Below are positions 1 to 6,946 of a stretch of DNA of 64,000 bases, piece after piece. Source of the DNA: Ramlibacter sp. Leaf400 (GTDB taxonomy: Bacteria; Pseudomonadota; Gammaproteobacteria; Burkholderiales; Burkholderiaceae_C). A program made the position numbers and the translations under genes. Position 1 is the stretch's first letter. Each line of letters opens with the position of its first letter. The stretch is from NCBI RefSeq assembly GCF_001424545.1, contig NZ_LMQL01000009.1, positions 248,001-312,000 of the forward strand. Direction: 5' to 3'. The notes below the pieces were generated by a model. It did not search any database. It was not told the origin of the DNA and worked only from the letters and a program-made list of their open reading frames with translations.

Positions 1-41
1 GTCATCTGCAGCAATGGCCGACGCCCTTGCAGGAGCCATGC

Positions 42-476
42 ATGAACAAGTCGTTGTCAGGACGCCTCCTCCCAAGGCTCCTCGGCCGTGCTTGGCGGGT
101 AGGAGTCGTCGGGATCATATTGACATGGGTAGTGAGTACCCAGTTTCGGCCGCTCTCGCCCCTCGGTTCCGGCGCGGCTGCCGCGGTCCCGGGGCAGTCG
201 CTGGAAGACGGACGACGCCACTTCGACAGCCTCGACCCACTGCGTGTTGATGCTTGGCTCGGAAACCTGCACGCCAGCGCAGAACTGGCGCAGCACCTCG
301 TCGCGCGCTTCGAGGCGTCGGGTCAACAGGAGGACCTGCACGAGGCCTTCCAGTGGATCGCGCGGGGCTGGGACCAATCGGGCTACCCGGGCCCTGCGCT
401 TGTCCAGCACGTTGTCCTGGGACATTGCACACGTGCCGTCTTGCGGTGGCACCCGCTGTGCGTGTCAGGGGAATAG
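42..476 (+). CDS. small membrane-anchored hypothetical protein
   Basis: About 144 residues, family not recognised. A basic N-terminus (MNKSLSGRLLPRLLGRAWR) precedes one hydrophobic stretch at roughly residues 20-32, so it is probably a single-pass inner-membrane or signal-anchored protein with a soluble C-terminal part. An in-frame TTG lies 15 bases upstream, but the ATG at 42 is preceded by AGGAG at good spacing and is preferred. The stop codon is two bases before the next start, so it is probably co-transcribed with the PQ-loop gene. No function can be assigned. Confidence 0.55.
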   Translation: MNKSLSGRLLPRLLGRAWRVGVVGIILTWVVSTQFRPLSPLGSGAAAAVPGQSLEDGRRHFDSLDPLRVDAWLGNLHASAELAQHLVARFEASGQQEDLHEAFQWIARGWDQSGYPGPALVQHVVLGHCTRAVLRWHPLCVSGE

Positions 477-478
477 GC

Positions 479-931
479 ATGCACACCGAGCAGGCCATCT
501 GGCTGGTCGGCTGGGCCTACGTGCTGGTCAACACCGGTCGCGTAGCCAGTTACGTGCCGCAGATCTTGGCCGTCTGGCGTTGCCGGGACGGTGCGCGGTC
601 CATCTCGCTGGTGACCTGGAGCTACTGGACCGTCGCCCACCTCACGGCCGTCCTGTACGCGGGCCTGGTGATCGCCGACGCAAAGCTGCTGGCAGTGTCC
701 ATCGGCAACCTCGCCAGTTGCGCGATCGTGGTCGCTCTCATCGTGGTGCGCCGCCGCGGAGACGATGTCCTGCAGCATCGCTGCAAGCGTTCCGGAGGCG
801 GCCAACCCGCCACACCGCACAGGTCCGGACGCGGACCTCAAATGTGGCGAGGGGCGGCACGGGCTGGCCAAGAGGCCGGACGGAGCCCGGGCTCGCATCC
901 GCCGGCACCGGCCAGGAGGTCCGCTCTTTGA
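479..931 (+). CDS. PQ-loop repeat (SemiSWEET-like) membrane protein
   Basis: The first ~95 residues form three hydrophobic segments with a proline-glutamine motif (SYVPQILAVW) followed by RSISLVTWSYW, the signature of a single PQ-loop/MtN3 repeat. Family members with three helices (SemiSWEETs) dimerise and let small sugars pass; the substrate here is unknown. AGGGG precedes the ATG at 479, and a longer in-frame ORF from 254 is rejected because it would cover the preceding gene. The last ~55 residues are arginine-, proline- and glycine-rich and unlike a normal SemiSWEET, which usually ends after the third helix at ~90-100 residues. This tail may be a read-through of a decayed 3' end. Confidence 0.65.
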   Translation: MHTEQAIWLVGWAYVLVNTGRVASYVPQILAVWRCRDGARSISLVTWSYWTVAHLTAVLYAGLVIADAKLLAVSIGNLASCAIVVALIVVRRRGDDVLQHRCKRSGGGQPATPHRSGRGPQMWRGAARAGQEAGRSPGSHPPAPARRSAL

Positions 932-965
932 GTTCATGCGCGGGCGCGTTGGCGCCAGCCGCCAC

Positions 966-1418
966 TTACTTCGGCAGCACGACGCTGTCGATCACGTGGA
1001 TCACGCCATTGTCGGCCACGATGTCGGTCTTGACGACGTTGGCACCGTCCACCTTCACGCCGCCGGACGTGCTCACCGTCAGCGGGCTGCCCTGCACGGT
1101 CTTGACCGGGCCGGCCTTGACGTCCTTGGCCAGCACCTTGCCGGGAACGACGTGGTAGGTCAGCACCTGCGTGAGTTTGTCCTTGTCCGCGAGCAGTGCG
1201 TCCAGTTGATCCTTGGGCACCTTGGCGAACGCGGCATCGGTCGGCGCGAAAACGGTGAACGGGCCCGGCCCCTTGAGCGTGTCGACCAGCCCCGCCTTCT
1301 GTAGCGCCGCGGCCAAGGTCTTGAATTCGCCGGCCGACGTGGCGGTGTCAACGATGTCCTTGGCCTGGACGCTTGCGGCTGCGAGGGCGATGGCGGTGAT
1401 GAGCAGGTATCTCTTCAT
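966..1418 (-). CDS. secreted fasciclin (FAS1) domain protein
   Basis: Residues 1-19 form a signal peptide ([19 protein letters not shown]) and residues ~22-148 one FAS1 domain. The H1 motif [14 protein letters not shown] (about 55-68), the central [10 protein letters not shown] (87-96) and the closing [13 protein letters not shown] are all present. FAS1 proteins act outside the cytoplasm, usually in adhesion or surface interaction. The length is normal for a one-domain bacterial member. AAGGA lies upstream of the start. The gene is divergent from a CarH/LitR-type regulator. A TTGACG-17-TATTCT promoter points at it from between two matching palindromes, so it is the likely direct target of that regulator. 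Confidence 0.93.
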   Translation of the reverse strand: MKRYLLITAIALAAASVQAKDIVDTATSAGEFKTLAAALQKAGLVDTLKGPGPFTVFAPTDAAFAKVPKDQLDALLADKDKLTQVLTYHVVPGKVLAKDVKAGPVKTVQGSPLTVSTSGGVKVDGANVVKTDIVADNGVIHVIDSVVLPK

Positions 1419-1478
1419 GACGTAGTCCTTTGGTGTGAAAGGTGGGTGGGTGGCGGGGAATCAAGGGGCGAGCAGCAA

Positions 1479-1493
1479 TTTGTCTAGGACAAA
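1479..1493. promoter_or_regulatory. palindromic operator O1 (TTTGTC-N3-GACAAA)
   Basis: TTTGTCTAGGACAAA is a 6-bp perfect dyad with a 3-bp centre. It differs from the second copy at 1541-1555 only in the central base. It lies just downstream of the predicted start of the fasciclin transcript (about 1502, minus strand), where a bound repressor would block elongation or initiation. The assignment to the adjacent B12-binding regulator is inferred from position and duplication. Confidence 0.7.
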
Positions 1494-1508
1494 ACTCGGA
1501 TGAAGGCG

Positions 1509-1537
1509 AGAATAGGCGGAGTGCCTCAAGCCGTCAA
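1509..1537 (-). promoter_or_regulatory. sigma70-like promoter for the fasciclin gene
   Basis: On the minus strand, TTGACG (1537-1532) is followed after 17 bases by TATTCT (1514-1509), a near-consensus housekeeping promoter reading toward the fasciclin start at 1418. The expected transcript start is about 1502, giving a leader of roughly 84 bases. One palindrome sits directly upstream of the -35 and the other just past +1. Confidence 0.65.
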
Positions 1538-1540
1538 CGC

Positions 1541-1555
1541 TTTGTCTTGGACAAA
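1541..1555. promoter_or_regulatory. palindromic operator O2 (TTTGTC-N3-GACAAA)
   Basis: TTTGTCTTGGACAAA is the second copy of the dyad, 62 bp centre-to-centre from O1, about six helical turns. It ends one base before the ATG at 1557 and begins three bases upstream of the fasciclin -35 element. It could therefore serve both autoregulation and control of the divergent gene. Confidence 0.7.
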
Positions 1556-1556
1556 A

Positions 1557-2489
1557 ATGAAAGAATCTGTTCCGGATCTCACCATCGCGGCCGTTGAACG
1601 AGAGGTGGGGCTGTCCAAGGACGTGCTTCGCGTCTGGGAGCGCCGCTACGGTTTTCCCTCCCCATCGCGCGACACGCACGGCGAGCGGCGCTACCCCGGC
1701 GAGCAGGTGCAGCGGCTCCGCGTCATCAAGCGCCTTCTCGACCAGGGATTGCGTCCCGGCCGGCTGCTGGGGAGTTCTGCGGAAGAGCTGGCCGTCCTGG
1801 CAGCCGACATGCCGCGCGAAGCTCCGGTGACGAGCCTCGAGGACGGGGGTCCTGCCGAGGCGGCCGGGTTGCTGGACTGCGTCCGCTCCCATGACGCGGC
1901 GCGGCTCCACCACATGCTGCAGCAGCGACTGACGCAATTCGGCCTGGCTGCTTTTGTCCAGGACACGATCGCGCCCTTGGCGGTAGAGGTCGGAAACGAG
2001 TGGGCGCGCGGCGGGCTGCAGGTGTTCGATGAGCACCTGTTCACCGAGGTGGCCACCCGCCTGCTGCGCCACGCCATCCTGGCCGTCCCACCGGGACAAG
2101 GGCCGCTCGTGCTGCTCACGACCGTTCCCGAGGAGGCGCATGGCATGGGCTTGCTCATGGCCGAGGCCATGTTGTCCCTGCGCGGGGCGCGCTGCATCAA
2201 TCTGGGCACGCAGATGCCGCTGATGGACATCGCACGCGCGGCGGACGCCTACCGCGTCGAGGTGGTGGCGCTGTCCTTCTCGGCGGCCTTCACCCCGCGC
2301 CGCATCCCTGGGCTGTTGCAGCAGTTGCGAAACGAACTGGGCGCTCACGTCCGGCTGTGGGCGGCCGGGGCGGCCGTGCACCGAGTGGCGGCGATGGATG
2401 GCGTGGTCGTGCTGGGATCGATGGAGGACGCCGTGGCTGCGCTCGACGCCTGCGCGCCCGCCACTCAGCGGGGGCCCGTGCAGGCCTGA
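1557..2489 (+). CDS. MerR-family B12-binding regulator, CarH/LitR-type photoreceptor
   Basis: About 310 residues in the three-part CarH layout. A MerR helix-turn-helix spans ~8-72 (LTIAAVEREVGLSKDVLRVW), a helical cap ~100-175, and a Rossmann-like cobalamin domain ~182-300. The cap carries W149-x9-E159-H160 and the B12 domain E193-A-H195-G-M-G198. These match the W-x9-EH and E-x-H-x-x-G motifs of adenosylcobalamin light sensors, which repress in the dark and fall apart in light. An alternative ATG at 1500 would add 19 residues, with a GACAAA hexamer at -12 to -7. I prefer 1557 because MerR proteins normally begin close to the HTH. The gene is divergent from the fasciclin gene with two shared operators. 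Function is strong by motif; light response is inferred. Confidence 0.88.
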   Translation: MKESVPDLTIAAVEREVGLSKDVLRVWERRYGFPSPSRDTHGERRYPGEQVQRLRVIKRLLDQGLRPGRLLGSSAEELAVLAADMPREAPVTSLEDGGPAEAAGLLDCVRSHDAARLHHMLQQRLTQFGLAAFVQDTIAPLAVEVGNEWARGGLQVFDEHLFTEVATRLLRHAILAVPPGQGPLVLLTTVPEEAHGMGLLMAEAMLSLRGARCINLGTQMPLMDIARAADAYRVEVVALSFSAAFTPRRIPGLLQQLRNELGAHVRLWAAGAAVHRVAAMDGVVVLGSMEDAVAALDACAPATQRGPVQA

Positions 2490-2556
2490 GGACGTACCGG
2501 TTGATCGGGAGCGCGGCGACCGCCCCTGGCCGGAAGCAGCCGTGACAACCCCTTTC

Positions 2557-3483
2557 TCAAGTGGCCGGCTGTGCTTCGCGCCAGACCCAATCGACCACCG
2601 CTTGGGCGGAACGGAATTCGTCGATCGAGCGCGCCGGGATGCGCGGGTGCGCCGCGCGCCACATCGTCGACAAGGTGGCGCCCGGGCCGATCTCCAGCAC
2701 GCAGCGGACATTGCGCTCCGCCACGCTCTCGAGGCAGCTGTCCCACAGCACGGGGCTCGCGATCTGCGTGCTGAGGCAGCGCGCGAGATCGGCGGGGGCG
2801 CGCGCGGCGGAGCCGGTGACGTTGCAGACGAGGGTGGACCGCGGGGCCTGCAGGCGCAGGCTCTCCAGCTGCGCAGCGAACTCCTGCACGGCCGCCTGCA
2901 TCCACGGCGTGTGCGAGGCGATGCGCACGCCGATGTCGGTGACGCGCCCGCTGCCCGCGGCCGGATCGTCGGCCGCCGCTTCCAACGCGGTGGCGAGCCC
3001 GCCCACGATGGCCCGGTCCGGTCCCAGCCGGATCGCGATCGCGAGACCGTGGCGCCCGCACCAGGCCTCGATGGCCGCCATCGGCAGGTCGCGGACGGCC
3101 AGCAGACCGGTCGCCAGGCCCTGGACGCTGCGGTCCATCGCCTGCGCGCGCAGGACGGCGAGCGACAAGGCCGTGCGCGGTTCGAACACGCCTGCCGCGG
3201 CAAAGGCCGCGAGCTCGCCCACGCTGTAGCCGGCCACCACGCTGGCCGGTGGCAGCAGCGGGGCGAGAACGCTCCAGGCCGCAAGCTCCACGCCCACGAG
3301 CAGCGGTTGCGCCACCGCGTTCGAGCGTGCCCACTGCGCATCGGCCAGGCGCTCGCGCCAGTCCGGACCGACGAGGGTTGCAAGCTCGTCGAGCAGCGGG
3401 CGTGCCGCCGGCGATTGCTCCAGCCAGGGCAGCATCTGCGCATGCTGCGTGCCCTGCCCCGGGAACAGCAGTGCCAGGCCCAC
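2557..3483 (-). CDS. mdcH: malonate decarboxylase, malonyl-CoA:ACP malonyltransferase subunit MdcH
   Basis: The acyltransferase fold starts at residue 1 with LALLFPGQGTQ, has the nucleophile elbow GYSVGE (S87), and the catalytic histidine region SHTPWM (H191). In malonate decarboxylase, MdcH loads malonate onto the acyl carrier subunit to prime the enzyme. The start chosen is GTG at 3483, five bases after the mdcB stop; the longer ORF would run into mdcB. At 308 residues it is normal for the family. It is the last gene of the mdc operon. Confidence 0.9.
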   Translation of the reverse strand: MGLALLFPGQGTQHAQMLPWLEQSPAARPLLDELATLVGPDWRERLADAQWARSNAVAQPLLVGVELAAWSVLAPLLPPASVVAGYSVGELAAFAAAGVFEPRTALSLAVLRAQAMDRSVQGLATGLLAVRDLPMAAIEAWCGRHGLAIAIRLGPDRAIVGGLATALEAAADDPAAGSGRVTDIGVRIASHTPWMQAAVQEFAAQLESLRLQAPRSTLVCNVTGSAARAPADLARCLSTQIASPVLWDSCLESVAERNVRCVLEIGPGATLSTMWRAAHPRIPARSIDEFRSAQAVVDWVWREAQPAT

Positions 3484-3487
3484 GGCG

Positions 3488-4351
3488 TCAGTCCGCCGCG
3501 GTGACCCGCTGCAGCCAGCAGGCCGCCGCCAGCACGTCGGCCGCACCGCCGGGCGACAGGTTGGCGGCCACGAAGGCGCGGTGGATCGCCAGCGCGTGCG
3601 CCTGGGCGTCGGGCCGGTCGCCGCCGCCGCGCTGCAGGAAGTCGCGCGCCGCCTTCTGCGCGAAGCGCAGGCCGGCCAGGCCGCCGCGATGCACGAGGTT
3701 GGTGTCGTCCAGCACGGCCATGGCGGCGAACAGCGCCTCGAGCCGGGCGCGATGCGGCGGCAGCCCGCGCGCGAGCGCGCCGCTCAGGCGCGGCCAGACC
3801 ACCTCGAACAGCAGCGGGAACCCTTCGGCCGCTTCGACGCCGACGCTGCGCAGGCCGTAGGCCCGGGCCGCCCGCGAGCCGTGCGAATCCCGGCTTCGTG
3901 ACGCTCGCTGCGCCAGCGCCGGGCCCCACAGCGCCAGCAGCGTGTGGCGCAGGCCGTCGGCGCCGACCTCCTCGCCCTGCGACACCCGATGCCCCGCGGC
4001 AGCGCACAGCAGCCCCAGCGTGAAGATGGCGCCGCGGTGGGTGTTGACGCCCCCTGTCGCGCGCAGCATCTGCCCCTCCGCGGCGATGCCCTGCGCCTCC
4101 AGCGCGGCGAACGGCGCGCCCGCCGCACCCAGCCGGGCCAGCGCAGGGAAGGCGTGGCGCAGCGCGAAGAGGCTGCGCATGAAGGTGCGCGCGTCCATGT
4201 CGCGATGGCTGCCGGCGTCCTGGAACGAGACCAGGCCGGGCTTGGGCGCGAGTTCCAGCTCGTCGTACAGGGCGACCACGGCCCGCTGGCCGAGCCGCGC
4301 GACGCGAGCCGGGTCGGCCTGCCAGGCCTTGGCGCGGAAGGCGAGCTTCAT
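3488..4351 (-). CDS. mdcB: triphosphoribosyl-dephospho-CoA synthase MdcB
   Basis: This is a CitG/MdcB-family protein of 287 residues. It makes 2'-(5''-triphosphoribosyl)-3'-dephospho-CoA, the precursor of the MdcC prosthetic group. Diagnostic segments are KPGLVS near the N-terminus, GSHRDM, NTHRGAIF and DTNLVHRGG. The ATG at 4351 overlaps the mdcG stop in an ATGA junction, indicating translational coupling. In many species mdcB follows mdcA; here it has moved next to mdcG and mdcH, grouping the cofactor-assembly genes together. Confidence 0.92.
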   Translation of the reverse strand: MKLAFRAKAWQADPARVARLGQRAVVALYDELELAPKPGLVSFQDAGSHRDMDARTFMRSLFALRHAFPALARLGAAGAPFAALEAQGIAAEGQMLRATGGVNTHRGAIFTLGLLCAAAGHRVSQGEEVGADGLRHTLLALWGPALAQRASRSRDSHGSRAARAYGLRSVGVEAAEGFPLLFEVVWPRLSGALARGLPPHRARLEALFAAMAVLDDTNLVHRGGLAGLRFAQKAARDFLQRGGGDRPDAQAHALAIHRAFVAANLSPGGAADVLAAACWLQRVTAAD

Positions 4352-5004
4352 GCCGCCACCGCCTCGCACCACGGCGGCAGGGCCAGGGCGTGTTCCACGT
4401 CCACCGAATCCAGGCGCTTGACCAGCAGGCCCCGGGTGCGGCCGGCGCGCCAGGCCGCGTATTCGCGCCACGCCACGGCGGCACCGCCGGGGAACATCAG
4501 CTCGCCGTCGATGCGGGCGCCCAGCGACTGCGAAGCCTGCAGCAGGCCGACGGCCGCATCGGCATCCCGTTCGCTGCCCACCGACAGCCACAGGTCGAGG
4601 TCCGAGGCGGGGTGCACATAGTCCAGGCCGGTCAGCAACTGCCAACCGTAGCTGCCGTAGACCCGCGGGCTGGACCCCAGGCGCTCCAGTGCCTTCAGCA
4701 GCGCGCGCACCGCGCACCGGCTGTCCTGCGGCAGCAGGGGCACGGCGGCACGGGCCGCCGGGAATTCGTCGTACCAGGCCACCCCCTTGGCATCGAGCTG
4801 CAGCGACAGGCGCAGCCGGCCGCAGGACAGCGGCGCCGGCCAGCCCAGCGTGATCCGGCCCGGCCCGCCGCACTGCCGGGTCACCACCAGCGGCAGGCGG
4901 CGTTCCGCCCAGGTCCGCAGGGCAAGTTGCGTGTGCGCCCCCAGGACCTCGGCCCAGCCCCGGGTTGTCAGGTACGCCAGCTGGTGCCGCCGCAGGCGCG
5001 TCAC
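4348..5004 (-). CDS. mdcG: malonate decarboxylase holo-ACP synthase MdcG
   Basis: A phosphoribosyl-dephospho-CoA transferase of 218 residues that attaches the MdcB product to the serine of MdcC. The nucleotidyltransferase signature is visible as GSYGW (117-121) followed by ASDLDLW with aspartates at 135 and 137. Length is typical for the family. Nine bases separate it from mdcE upstream, and its stop overlaps the mdcB start. Confidence 0.92.
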   Translation of the reverse strand: MTRLRRHQLAYLTTRGWAEVLGAHTQLALRTWAERRLPLVVTRQCGGPGRITLGWPAPLSCGRLRLSLQLDAKGVAWYDEFPAARAAVPLLPQDSRCAVRALLKALERLGSSPRVYGSYGWQLLTGLDYVHPASDLDLWLSVGSERDADAAVGLLQASQSLGARIDGELMFPGGAAVAWREYAAWRAGRTRGLLVKRLDSVDVEHALALPPWCEAVAA

Positions 5005-5013
5005 GGCTGGCCC

Positions 5014-5715
5014 TCAGGCGGCGTCGAGGACACGTTGCACCGTGGCGGCAGCCAGTTTCCGGCCGCCCCGCGCCACGCCGTCGAGCATGCGCCGGTCTTC
5101 GGCCGGCAGTTGCGCCAGCGAACGGCGCAAGGCCTCGGCCAGGTCGCCCCGCCACAGCGACGCCACGCCGCCCATGGCGACGTAGTTCTCCACGCCCGGC
5201 GCGAACACGGGGTTGGCCACCGAAAGCTGCTCCAGCAGTTCCTGCGGCAGCTTCGTCACGCGCGCCATTGCCGGCAGTCGCATGACGCGGATCTCGGCCT
5301 CGGGCAAGGCATGGCAGGCGTCCGCCAGCAGGCCCGAGGTGATGAAGCCACCGGACAGCGCCTGGTCGTAGACCAGGCCCAGCACCCGGTGGCCGCGACG
5401 GCGCGCCAGGTCGACCGTGCACCCCAGGTGCGCCATCGCGCGGTGGATGCCCAGCAACTCGTCGTGCCGGCGCAGCCGCTGCCCCTGGGTGTCGACCAGC
5501 AGCAGGAGGGTGCGGCCGGGGCTGCGCTGCACCGTGTCGAGGACCGCACGCGCCTGCCGCAGCGCCATGGCGTAGCCGATGGCCGCATGGTGGGTGGTGC
5601 CCAGCACGTCCAGCGGCTCGCCGTCGAACACGGCGCTGCCCCGCAGCAGTTCGTCCTGCTCCACGATGCCGTGGTCGGGCCCGAACAGGGCTTCACAAAC
5701 GTCCTGCCACTTCAT
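5014..5715 (-). CDS. mdcE: malonate decarboxylase gamma subunit MdcE
   Basis: The gamma subunit belongs to the carboxyltransferase/crotonase-like superfamily and works with MdcD to decarboxylate malonyl-S-ACP. Visible features are HHAAIGYAMALRQAR, LLLLVDTQGQRLRRHDE and the glycine-rich SGGFITSGLLAD segment that forms an oxyanion-type turn. The start at 5715 overlaps the mdcD stop (ATGA). At 233 residues it is normal. No biotin carboxylase or biotin carrier gene is present, in keeping with the biotin-independent soluble enzyme. Confidence 0.92.
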   Translation of the reverse strand: MKWQDVCEALFGPDHGIVEQDELLRGSAVFDGEPLDVLGTTHHAAIGYAMALRQARAVLDTVQRSPGRTLLLLVDTQGQRLRRHDELLGIHRAMAHLGCTVDLARRRGHRVLGLVYDQALSGGFITSGLLADACHALPEAEIRVMRLPAMARVTKLPQELLEQLSVANPVFAPGVENYVAMGGVASLWRGDLAEALRRSLAQLPAEDRRMLDGVARGGRKLAAATVQRVLDAA

Positions 5716-6608
5716 GCCGGCTGCTCCTGCGGGTTGGGGCGCATCGCCCGGATCTGCGGCACCCGCGCATCGGGCACCTGCTCGGCGCCGGTGATGCCGA
5801 GCCGGCGCCACAGCGCCAGCGCGTCGACCTCCCCCTGGGCCAGCGCGAGGCGTGCCGCCAGCAACGCGTGTTCCGCTTCCAGCGCTTGCAGCGTCAGCGG
5901 GCGGGAGCTGCCCAGCGCCCGGATGGCGGCGGCGCGGAACGCCGCGACGTCGTCCTCCACCAGCTGGTCGCAGTCGCCCAGCAGGTAGCGGTGCTTGCCG
6001 CCCGTGGTGCGCCACACCAGGCCGCGGTCGCGCGAGTCGAACTCCTCGACGCCGGACGACGCTTCGATCACCTCCGGCCCCGACATGGCGTGGCGGCCGA
6101 GGTCGCTGATCACGATGTGGTCGGCGCACGCGGCCACGATGCCCATGCCGCCGAAGCAGCCGTTGGCGCCGCCGATCAGCACGATGACCGGAATGCCCGC
6201 GGCCCGCACGTCGAGCAATGCGCGCATCACTTCGCTCACCGCGATCAGGCCGGCGTTGGCCTCGTGCAGGCGCACGCCGCCGGATTCGGCCAGCAGCAGC
6301 ACGGCATCGGGCCGGTCCCGCAGCGCGCGCCGCAGGAGGCCGACGAGCTTGGCGCCGTGCACTTCCCCCACGCCGCCGCCCATGAAGGCGCCCTCCTGCG
6401 CGGCGACGAACACCTCGCGGCCGTCCAGGCCCGCGCGCCCGACCGCGACGCCATCGTCGAAGGAGGTGGGCACGCCGAGCTGCGCCAGGTGCGGGCTGGT
6501 GACCCGCTCGGCCGGCGGCAGCCACTCGTGGAAGCTGCCTTCGTCGAGCAGCCTGGCCAGCCGCTCGCGCGCGCTGCACTCGGCATAGCTGATTCGCCGG
6601 GGGTTCAT
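5712..6608 (-). CDS. mdcD: malonate decarboxylase beta subunit MdcD
   Basis: Carboxyltransferase-fold subunit of 298 residues. Typical acyl-CoA carboxylase beta features are present: EGAFMGGGVGEVHGAK, LLLAESGGVRLHEANAG and the oxyanion loop GGANGCFGGMGI. Together with MdcE it releases CO2 from malonyl-S-ACP, leaving acetyl-S-ACP. The start overlaps the mdcC stop by four bases and its stop overlaps the mdcE start, so C, D and E are translationally coupled and probably made in equal amounts. Confidence 0.93.
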   Translation of the reverse strand: MNPRRISYAECSARERLARLLDEGSFHEWLPPAERVTSPHLAQLGVPTSFDDGVAVGRAGLDGREVFVAAQEGAFMGGGVGEVHGAKLVGLLRRALRDRPDAVLLLAESGGVRLHEANAGLIAVSEVMRALLDVRAAGIPVIVLIGGANGCFGGMGIVAACADHIVISDLGRHAMSGPEVIEASSGVEEFDSRDRGLVWRTTGGKHRYLLGDCDQLVEDDVAAFRAAAIRALGSSRPLTLQALEAEHALLAARLALAQGEVDALALWRRLGITGAEQVPDARVPQIRAMRPNPQEQPA

Positions 6609-6937
6609 GGCTGTCCTCCGGGCAGCTCCGCGACCGCTTGCGCCAGCCGCAGGCTGACGACCGCGGGCGTGGCGCCCATGTCGTGGATCGAGACCTGCAC
6701 GCCCGCGAGGTCGTGCCGCTGATGGAAGTCGCGCACCACCGCCTCCCAGATCGCGCCGAAGCCGCGCGCCGAGGTTTCGACGTGGAATCGGCAGGTCGCG
6801 CCGGGGCGGGACTCGAGCAGGACCTCGAGATTGCCGGAGCCGACCACGCCGACCAGGATGGGGGCGAACGCGCCGGGCGACCTGGCGCCGGGCAGCTCGT
6901 AGTCGAGGGATTCGATGCCGGGGGGCATTGCGGTCAT
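6605..6937 (-). CDS. mdcC: malonate decarboxylase acyl carrier protein MdcC
   Basis: Delta subunit of 110 residues that carries the acetyl or malonyl thioester on a phosphoribosyl-dephospho-CoA arm. The modification site is the serine of VVGSGNLEVL (S34 from this start). GGAG lies seven bases before the ATG at 6937; a second in-frame ATG at 6928 would also give a normal protein. It sits nine bases after mdcA and overlaps mdcD. Confidence 0.93.
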   Translation of the reverse strand: MTAMPPGIESLDYELPGARSPGAFAPILVGVVGSGNLEVLLESRPGATCRFHVETSARGFGAIWEAVVRDFHQRHDLAGVQVSIHDMGATPAVVSLRLAQAVAELPGGQP

Positions 6938-6946
6938 GCCGGTCTC

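Noticed and set aside
1461-4484. 1007-codon minus-strand open frame antisense to the B12 regulator and overlapping mdcH and mdcB
   Set aside because: Low-complexity arginine/alanine translation with no motif; each part coincides with a well-supported gene in another frame or strand.
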